Of a stretch of 10,734 bases of DNA, positions 7,519 to 10,734 are shown piece after piece. Under the pieces are notes generated by a model. It saw only the letters and a program-made list of their open reading frames with translations, was not told where the DNA came from and did no database searches. The DNA is taken from positions 1 through 10,734 of the forward strand of contig JAISPN010000053.1 in assembly GCA_031274845.1 (NCBI GenBank), in the 5' to 3' direction. The position numbers and the translations under genes were made by a program. How positions within the stretch are numbered: the first letter of the stretch is position 1; each line of letters begins with the position of its first letter. Origin of the DNA: Acidobacteriaceae bacterium. Lineage in GTDB: Bacteria > Acidobacteriota > Vicinamibacteria > Vicinamibacterales > CAVVIG01.

Positions 7519-8391
7519 CTACTTGATGACTTCTTCGCTACGTTTGGCCGCGCGAATTGCCTCGACGGTGTAGACCTTCGGCGCCGGAGGTGGCGGCGGA
7601 ACCTCTGCCGCCGGAACAGGAGCCGGCCTGCGCGCCGCTGGACGAGCCGCCGCGGACGCGGCCTGCGGCGGGGGAGCGATATTCCCAAAGAGCGCGGCCG
7701 ACTGGACCCCTTTGGATTCTGTCGCCTGGGTATCGAGTGGATTCCTGAGCGAGAGCATGAGGCTGCCGTCGTTCTGCGCGAGCGCGATCCGCTCGGCGTC
7801 TTCCGGCGTCACCAGCAACGTGACCACCGTGGACGGAATCGGCTTGGCTTGACCGTTCGTGTTTTCCTGGTCGTACCGCGTGCCGGCGGTGAGCACCTGA
7901 ATGTTGCTCGTCACCACGCGGGCAAACGATTGCTCCTTCTGCCGCATGATGACCATCACGTCCACCCGCGTGCCGGGCACGACGAAACCAGCGACGCCAA
8001 TCACCTCGTTGACGCGCACCGACATCGCTCGCATCCCCTCGGGAATGGATGGCGGCAGACCGGCGCCGGCGTCTTTCGGAGCGACCTTCGTTTCGACAAT
8101 CGGCTCGTTCTCGAGCACGTTGGCGATGAGCCCGCGATCGACCACCGCGTCGATCGTGTCGAAGCCGCCGGGAATTGGCGTCGCCGCCGGCCAATCAACC
8201 AGCTTGACGTTTTCTGACGTCAAGCGCTGGCCCATCTTGAGCTCCCGGGCCGCCACGACGGCGTGCCTCGTCGCCACTTCGACCTCGCGGACCGGAATCC
8301 GAGAGATGGCCGCGTAGACGCCGTAACTTGCGGCAAACGCCGCGAGCAGGGCAACGCCAAGAACGATGAGTGTTCGTATCTGACGATTCAT
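7519..8391 (-). CDS. cpaB: Flp pilus assembly protein CpaB/RcpC (SAF domain)
   Basis: CpaB, 290 aa, is the periplasmic Tad component that works with the secretin. An N-terminal membrane anchor or uncleaved signal occupies about 7-30. A SAF domain follows (about 36-105), recognisable from VVAARELKMGQRLTSENVKL (45-64), then the RcpC-type region (about 110-235) with MSVRVNEVIGVAGFVVPGTR (123-142) and VDVMV. Residues 239-271 are a Pro/Ala/Arg-rich linker with a run of five prolines, after which the family-typical end VYTVEAIRAAKRSEEV (273-288) reappears. The ATG at 8391 is 16 nt after the tadE stop, with only a weak GAG in the ribosome binding region. The product is full length; the long low-complexity linker is the only unusual part and may reach across the periplasm or peptidoglycan (inference). 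Confidence 0.94.
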   Translation of the reverse strand: MNRQIRTLIVLGVALLAAFAASYGVYAAISRIPVREVEVATRHAVVAARELKMGQRLTSENVKLVDWPAATPIPGGFDTIDAVVDRGLIANVLENEPIVETKVAPKDAGAGLPPSIPEGMRAMSVRVNEVIGVAGFVVPGTRVDVMVIMRQKEQSFARVVTSNIQVLTAGTRYDQENTNGQAKPIPSTVVTLLVTPEDAERIALAQNDGSLMLSLRNPLDTQATESKGVQSAALFGNIAPPPQAASAAARPAARRPAPVPAAEVPPPPPAPKVYTVEAIRAAKRSEEVIK

Positions 8392-8407
8392 ACAGAAATC
8401 TCAATCA

Positions 8408-8875
8408 CTATGGACAGGCGCCACCGAGTACCAGCTCGGTGCGCATCGTGGCGCTCGCCGAGAGCGTCCTCGTTCCGAAATTACTGCCGAAGTAGCGCCC
8501 GATTCCGCCCAGAAACAAAAAGTCGTGCGGGTATGACGCTGTAACGGTGACCGTCGACATGCACTTTCCCCCCACCGTGACGCTGGCCACGCTCGCCGTC
8601 GGCAGCGGCGTCGGCTTTCCCTGCGACATGATGGTCTGGTTGATGTATGTTTGCGCGCGCGCAACGCCATCCGCTGCGGTGTAATTCGGCAGCACGGCGA
8701 CACGCGCGCCTTCGCGTGCCGCGGCGACCACGACCTGATACTGCTGAAACAGAATCCCGAAGTCGATGATGCCCAGCACGACGAGCAGCAGTAACGGAAA
8801 GGCGAGGGCGAACTCGACAAACTCCGCCCCGCTGTCTCCGAGAAAACGGCGCGCCAGCGATTTCAACGTAACCAT
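8408..8875 (-). CDS. tadE: TadE-like minor pseudopilin
   Basis: TadE is 155 aa: a short basic leader and then SGAEFVEFALAFPLLLLVVL (15-34), the TadE signature. TadE proteins are pseudopilins cut by the TadV peptidase after the glycine; here the cut would fall between G16 and A17, with the conserved glutamate E21 at position 5 of the mature protein. The helix ends near residue 42, and QQYQVVVAAAREGARVAV (44-61) follows, as in most TadE proteins. The C-terminal part (about 95-155) is beta-rich and has two cysteines (C105 and C154) that could form a disulphide. The ATG at 8875 lies inside the end of tadV (13-nt overlap, different frame), consistent with coupled synthesis of peptidase and substrate. 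Only one short TadE-type gene is present; no separate TadF is seen. Confidence 0.9.
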   Translation of the reverse strand: MVTLKSLARRFLGDSGAEFVEFALAFPLLLLVVLGIIDFGILFQQYQVVVAAAREGARVAVLPNYTAADGVARAQTYINQTIMSQGKPTPLPTASVASVTVGGKCMSTVTVTASYPHDFLFLGGIGRYFGSNFGTRTLSASATMRTELVLGGACP

Positions 8876-9375
8876 GTGGTCACCAGCGTGCCGACAAAAA
8901 TCGGAATGGCGTAGGCCAGCTTCGGCGCGCGGCTTTCTTCGAGCGTGATCTCTGGCAACGGACGGACGCCCACCACGCGCCAATGCGTCAACAACAACGA
9001 AATGTTCCGAAGCGCGGTCCCGAGATATCCACGTGCAAGAGCCACCACAATCGCCATCACGCCCCCCGCGACACCGGTATACAACGCCAGCCACACCGCC
9101 GTTCCCGGACCGAGCCACGCGCCTGCTGCCGCCAGCAACTTGATATCGCCACCCCCCATGCCGCCAAGCGCAAACGGCAGGAGAAACAGTCCCAGCCCGG
9201 CGCCCCATCCGGCGCACGCCATGAGCGCGCCGTATCCACCATCCGTCACGCCGTGATAGAGCAGCGCGAGCAGGGCGCTCCCGAACGTCAACACGTTGGG
9301 AATGCGACGGCTGCGAAGATCCGTCACGCACGCAACAAGCGCCGTCATAAGCGCCATGAGAAAGACCGGCGGCAT
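8863..9375 (-). CDS. tadV: Prepilin peptidase TadV/CpaA (A24 aspartic peptidase)
   Basis: TadV is an integral membrane aspartic peptidase of 170 aa that removes leaders from the Flp pilins and TadE/TadG-type pseudopilins. The two catalytic aspartates are visible: D19 in VTDLRSRRIPN (17-27) and D77 in GGMGGGDIKLLAAAG (71-85), matching the GxGD form of type IV prepilin peptidases. Hydrophobic segments lie near 2-17, 30-42, 48-70, 90-115 and 153-168. The methyltransferase domain of the larger PilD enzymes is absent, as is normal for TadV. The ATG at 9375 is two bases beyond the flp2 stop; the frame stays open to 9585, but that part lies over flp2 and looks non-coding. No good ribosome binding site precedes the ATG, so translation probably depends on ribosomes leaving flp2. 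tadE overlaps its 3' end by 13 nt. Confidence 0.92.
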   Translation of the reverse strand: MPPVFLMALMTALVACVTDLRSRRIPNVLTFGSALLALLYHGVTDGGYGALMACAGWGAGLGLFLLPFALGGMGGGDIKLLAAAGAWLGPGTAVWLALYTGVAGGVMAIVVALARGYLGTALRNISLLLTHWRVVGVRPLPEITLEESRAPKLAYAIPIFVGTLVTTWLR

Positions 9376-9377
9376 CG

Positions 9378-9569
9378 CTATTGAGGAGGCGGCGGTTGCC
9401 ACAGGTTGCTCCGCGTATCGCCCCATGTGGTAAACGCATGTTGCAACGCTGTCTGAATCGCCGGAAACACGGCAATGAGACCGCTGGTGATGAGGCCGGT
9501 CAACAAGGCGTACTCGATCAGATCCTGACCGCGTGTGTCGCCGATAAAGGTCTTGATGTGCGCCCGCAT
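9378..9569 (-). CDS. flp: Flp-type pilin 2 (second, longer Flp)
   Basis: This 63-aa Flp prepilin has the leader MRAHIKTFIGDTRG and the processing site RG|QDLIEYALL, so TadV should cleave between G14 and Q15. The conserved E19-Y20 pair is intact, and the hydrophobic helix covers about 18-40. The mature protein would be 49 residues, ending in TTWGDTRSNLWQPPPPQ, a Trp/Pro-rich tail not found in pilin 1. The leader and QDLIEY box closely parallel pilin 1, suggesting an old duplication followed by divergence of the C-terminal half. The ATG at 9569 has no Shine-Dalgarno sequence; instead a GCCGGC hairpin arm ends 6 nt upstream. It may be a minor or tip pilin, but this is inference from the tail and the weak start. 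Confidence 0.9.
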   Translation of the reverse strand: MRAHIKTFIGDTRGQDLIEYALLTGLITSGLIAVFPAIQTALQHAFTTWGDTRSNLWQPPPPQ

Positions 9570-9575
9570 CGTTGA

Positions 9576-9606
9576 GCCGGCGCAAAGCCGGCGTAATGCC
9601 GCCGGC
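9576..9606 (-). promoter_or_regulatory. Competing GC-rich hairpins before flp2
   Basis: Three copies of the self-complementary hexamer GCCGGC lie at 9601-9606, 9587-9592 and 9576-9581. The first and second can pair around an 8-nt loop and the second and third around a 5-nt loop, but not both at once. The third copy occupies the place where the flp2 ribosome binding site should be. No U-tract follows, so it is not a typical terminator. It could set the ratio of pilin 1 to downstream products by blocking initiation or protecting the flp1 mRNA end. The base pairing is seen; the role is inference. Confidence 0.5.
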
Positions 9607-9627
9607 CTTGCGCGTCCCATTGGAGGT

Positions 9628-9801
9628 TTACGAAACCTGATCGAGATTAGTGTTGACCTTTTCGAAGAGCCCACTAATCTTCCCCCCGATCGAGGAGATG
9701 ACCAGAATCGCGCCAATGGTGATGAGGCCGAGGAGCAAGCCGTACTCAATCAGGTCTTGACCGGCTTCATCACGAACGAGCTTGTTGAACAACGTTGTCA
9801 T
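9628..9801 (-). CDS. flp: Flp-type pilin 1 (probable major pilin)
   Basis: A 57-aa Flp prepilin that is the first gene of the operon, the usual place for the major subunit. The leader MTTLFNKLVRDEAG ends at the processing site AG|QDLIEYGLL, predicting TadV cleavage between G14 and Q15 and a mature pilin of 43 residues. The Flp-motif glutamate and tyrosine (E19, Y20) are present, and the hydrophobic helix runs from about 17 to 38. The C-terminus (IGGKISGLFEKVNTNLDQVS) is the common Flp type. The start at 9801 is supported by GGAG at 9812-9815 with a 10-nt spacer. The frame is open a further 42 codons to a TTG at 9927, but that would bury the short Flp leader and is rejected. A 58-nt gap with hairpins separates it from pilin 2. 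Confidence 0.93.
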   Translation of the reverse strand: MTTLFNKLVRDEAGQDLIEYGLLLGLITIGAILVISSIGGKISGLFEKVNTNLDQVS

Positions 9802-9987
9802 CGTCACAAATCTCCATCTCGGCGGAAATACACGCTCCAATTCGGGTCCCGCCCAGTTCCCCGATGGAATCCCTTGGATCAAGCTGCCGTCAACGCCTTC
9901 TGTCCGGCTCAGCAGAACGTCCTTCAATAAGAGATAACGATCCAGCTGCCCAGATCGAACAACTGATGTGCTTAAATCTCAGCAGCG
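9802..9987 (-). other. Long untranslated leader of the tad operon
   Basis: If transcription starts about 7 nt after the -10 element, the leader is about 185 nt. It contains two 20-nt inverted repeats with 5-bp stems and 10-nt loops: CGATC/GATCG at 9938-9957 and TTCTG/CAGAA at 9898-9917. It also holds two direct repeats: CTCAGCAG (plus strand) at 9908-9915 and 9978-9985, and GATCMAGCTGCC at 9877-9888 and 9939-9950 (11 of 12 match). No known riboswitch consensus was recognised. The leader is inferred from the promoter. Confidence 0.4.
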
Positions 9988-9993
9988 CGTAAT

Positions 9994-10002
9994 ATTATAC
10001 CA
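9994..10002 (-). promoter_or_regulatory. Extended -10 promoter of the tad operon
   Basis: The minus strand reads TGGTATAAT, a perfect TATAAT (9994-9999) preceded by TGN, the extended -10 form of sigma-70 type promoters. No good TTGACA is found 16-18 nt upstream; that place is taken by an AAGCGCTT palindrome (10015-10022). Transcription would start near 9987 and run leftwards into flp1. The region is distinctly more AT-rich than the genes around it. Confidence 0.55.
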
Positions 10003-10014
10003 AGCAGTTCTCTA

Positions 10015-10022
10015 AAGCGCTT
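10015..10022. promoter_or_regulatory. AAGCGCTT palindrome, possible operator
   Basis: This perfect 8-bp palindrome lies at about -28 to -35 of the inferred tad promoter and just upstream of the possible -35 of the divergent gene. A regulator bound here could affect both directions. Eight-base palindromes are common by chance, so support is weak. Confidence 0.25.
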
Positions 10023-10027
10023 CTGTC

Positions 10028-10058
10028 TTGGCATATGGCGAACAGAGCACATTAAAAT
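10028..10058 (+). promoter_or_regulatory. Possible promoter of the divergent glycosyltransferase gene
   Basis: TTGGCA at 10028-10033 and TAAAAT at 10053-10058 each match the sigma-70 consensus at five of six positions, but the 19-nt spacer is longer than ideal. Transcription would begin near 10065, about 70 nt before the first in-frame ATG. TAATAA at 10061-10066 is a further AT-rich candidate without a partner. Confidence 0.3.
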
Positions 10059-10137
10059 CCTAATAAATCATTATGGTTTCGCTCGTTACCGGCCTCTTCC
10101 ATGACTCAGAAGAGCTGTTCTCCCCTCCGTTCAGGGA

Positions 10138-10734
10138 ATGGGCCTCACGCCCGCGCGGATGACTCGCCGCGCGCGCATTGCGTTCGCCGTCACGACAATC
10201 CTGTCGTTCGCTCTTCTTTGGTACTTCCACGATCGCTTCTGGTACCCCACCGACGATGGGTTCTACGGCAACATCGCTGAACGTCTTCTTGGCGGCGAGA
10301 CGCTCGGCCGGGATCTTCAGGATCTGCACCCCGGCTACATTCACGTCCTGAACGCGGCGGCAATGCGCCTCTTCGGTCTGTCGTTGGTGAGCATGCGCTA
10401 TCCGCTCATCCTCGTCTCGCTCGCGGAAGCGGGTCTTGTGTTCGCGCTGTTCGTCCGCCGCACGCTCGCGCTGGCAATCAGCGCGGCGATTCTTGTCGTT
10501 TCGGTTGGCGTGGTGCAGTTTTTCGACCCGACGCCAAACTGGTACACGCTCACCTTGGCCGTAGCCACGGCTGCGTGGTTGACCACCAAGGCTCCGCTCT
10601 CTTCACGCGCCATTTTCGTGGCGGGACTGTTTGTTGGCGCGGCCACGATGTTTCGTCAACTCTCGGGCATCTGGCTCGCCATGGGACTGGTCTACGTGCT
10701 GCTCCAGCCGTCGGGTACTACCGTACGGCGATCG
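10138..10734 (+). CDS. GT-C family membrane glycosyltransferase (ArnT/PMT-like), partial
   Basis: An open frame of 199 codons runs from the ATG at 10138 to the window edge without a stop; the C-terminal part is outside. Residues 12-30 form a first membrane helix. A loop follows with YPTDDGFYGNIAERLLGG (36-53) and DLQDLHPGYIHVLNAAAMRL (60-79), the acidic pair D39-D40 and the DLHPGY-type segment being characteristic of PMT_2/ArnT-like transferases that use polyprenyl-phosphate sugars. At least four further hydrophobic segments lie near 89-107, 112-126, 152-165 and 172-188, and FDPTPNWYTL (near 128-137) and MFRQLSGIW also fit the family. The start is uncertain: AGGGA abuts the first ATG, leaving no spacer, and a second ATG lies at 10159 without a ribosome binding site. 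An in-frame TGA at 10102 bounds the gene. It is divergent from the tad operon; a link to pilus or surface glycosylation is possible but only inferred from position. Confidence 0.8.
   Translation, partial: MGLTPARMTRRARIAFAVTTILSFALLWYFHDRFWYPTDDGFYGNIAERLLGGETLGRDLQDLHPGYIHVLNAAAMRLFGLSLVSMRYPLILVSLAEAGLVFALFVRRTLALAISAAILVVSVGVVQFFDPTPNWYTLTLAVATAAWLTTKAPLSSRAIFVAGLFVGAATMFRQLSGIWLAMGLVYVLLQPSGTTVRRS

Noticed and set aside
9802..9927. 42-codon upstream extension of flp pilin 1 to a TTG
   Set aside because: Flp prepilins have short leaders, and the ATG at 9801 has its own GGAG site.
10028..10045. Possible sigma-54 promoter around TGGCATATGGCGA
   Set aside because: It has a TGGCA-like half but lacks the TTGC element at the required spacing.
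9802..10137. Cyclic di-GMP or other known riboswitch in the leader
   Set aside because: I looked for a GEMM-like or other familiar core and found none; only short stems and repeats are visible.
10060..10344. 94-codon minus-strand open frame over the start of the glycosyltransferase
   Set aside because: It is antisense to a recognisable membrane enzyme and crosses the probable promoter; composition is not protein-like.
1..10734. CRISPR array, insertion sequence, prophage, tRNA/rRNA or defence system
   Set aside because: No regularly spaced repeats, transposase or recombinase motifs, structural RNA or defence domains were seen; the window is a pilus operon plus a glycosyltransferase.

Overview
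The window is almost entirely one Tad (tight adherence) / Flp-type pilus biogenesis operon on the minus strand. It reads from an AT-rich control region near position 10000 leftwards and runs off the window at position 1. A divergent plus-strand gene for a GT-C type membrane glycosyltransferase begins near 10138 and runs off the right edge. The DNA is GC-rich and strongly third-position biased, so long shadow ORFs appear in other frames. The compact gene order (flp, flp, tadV, tadE, cpaB, secretin, TadG-like, cpaE, cpaF, tadB, tadC, small ORF, tadD) resembles that of Acidobacteriota and other GC-rich soil bacteria. That assignment is an inference from gene style; no rRNA or phylogenetic marker is present.

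Layout in transcription order on the minus strand: an extended -10 promoter (9994-10002); a leader of about 185 nt with small inverted and direct repeats; flp pilin 1 (9628-9801); a GC-rich hairpin region; flp pilin 2 (9378-9569); tadV/cpaA prepilin peptidase (8863-9375); tadE pseudopilin (8408-8875); cpaB/rcpC (7519-8391); cpaC/rcpA secretin (6120-7508); a TadG-related protein (4972-6117); cpaE/tadZ localisation ATPase (3821-4969); cpaF/tadA motor ATPase (2483-3808); tadB (1512-2483); tadC (581-1510); an unassigned 32-aa membrane peptide (462-560); and the N-terminal 154 residues of a TadD-like TPR lipoprotein (1-462). The last two were found by translating the minus strand directly.

The products form one machine. 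TadV cleaves the leaders of the Flp pilins and probably of TadE and the TadG-like protein. The CpaF hexamer on the inner membrane platform TadB/TadC drives pilin assembly, and CpaE positions the complex. The pilus exits through the CpaC secretin with CpaB in the periplasm and the TadD lipoprotein supporting the outer-membrane part. From flp2 onward gaps are 1-17 nt or overlaps (tadV/tadE 13 nt, tadA/tadB 1 nt, small ORF/tadD 1 nt), which argues for one coupled operon; the largest gaps are 58 nt between the pilins and 20 nt after tadC.

I see no clearly new system. The items most worth a second look are the 32-aa peptide with a very strong ribosome binding site, the competing hairpins in front of the second pilin, the repeated leader, and the calcium-loop-like and cysteine-rich segments of the TadG-like protein.
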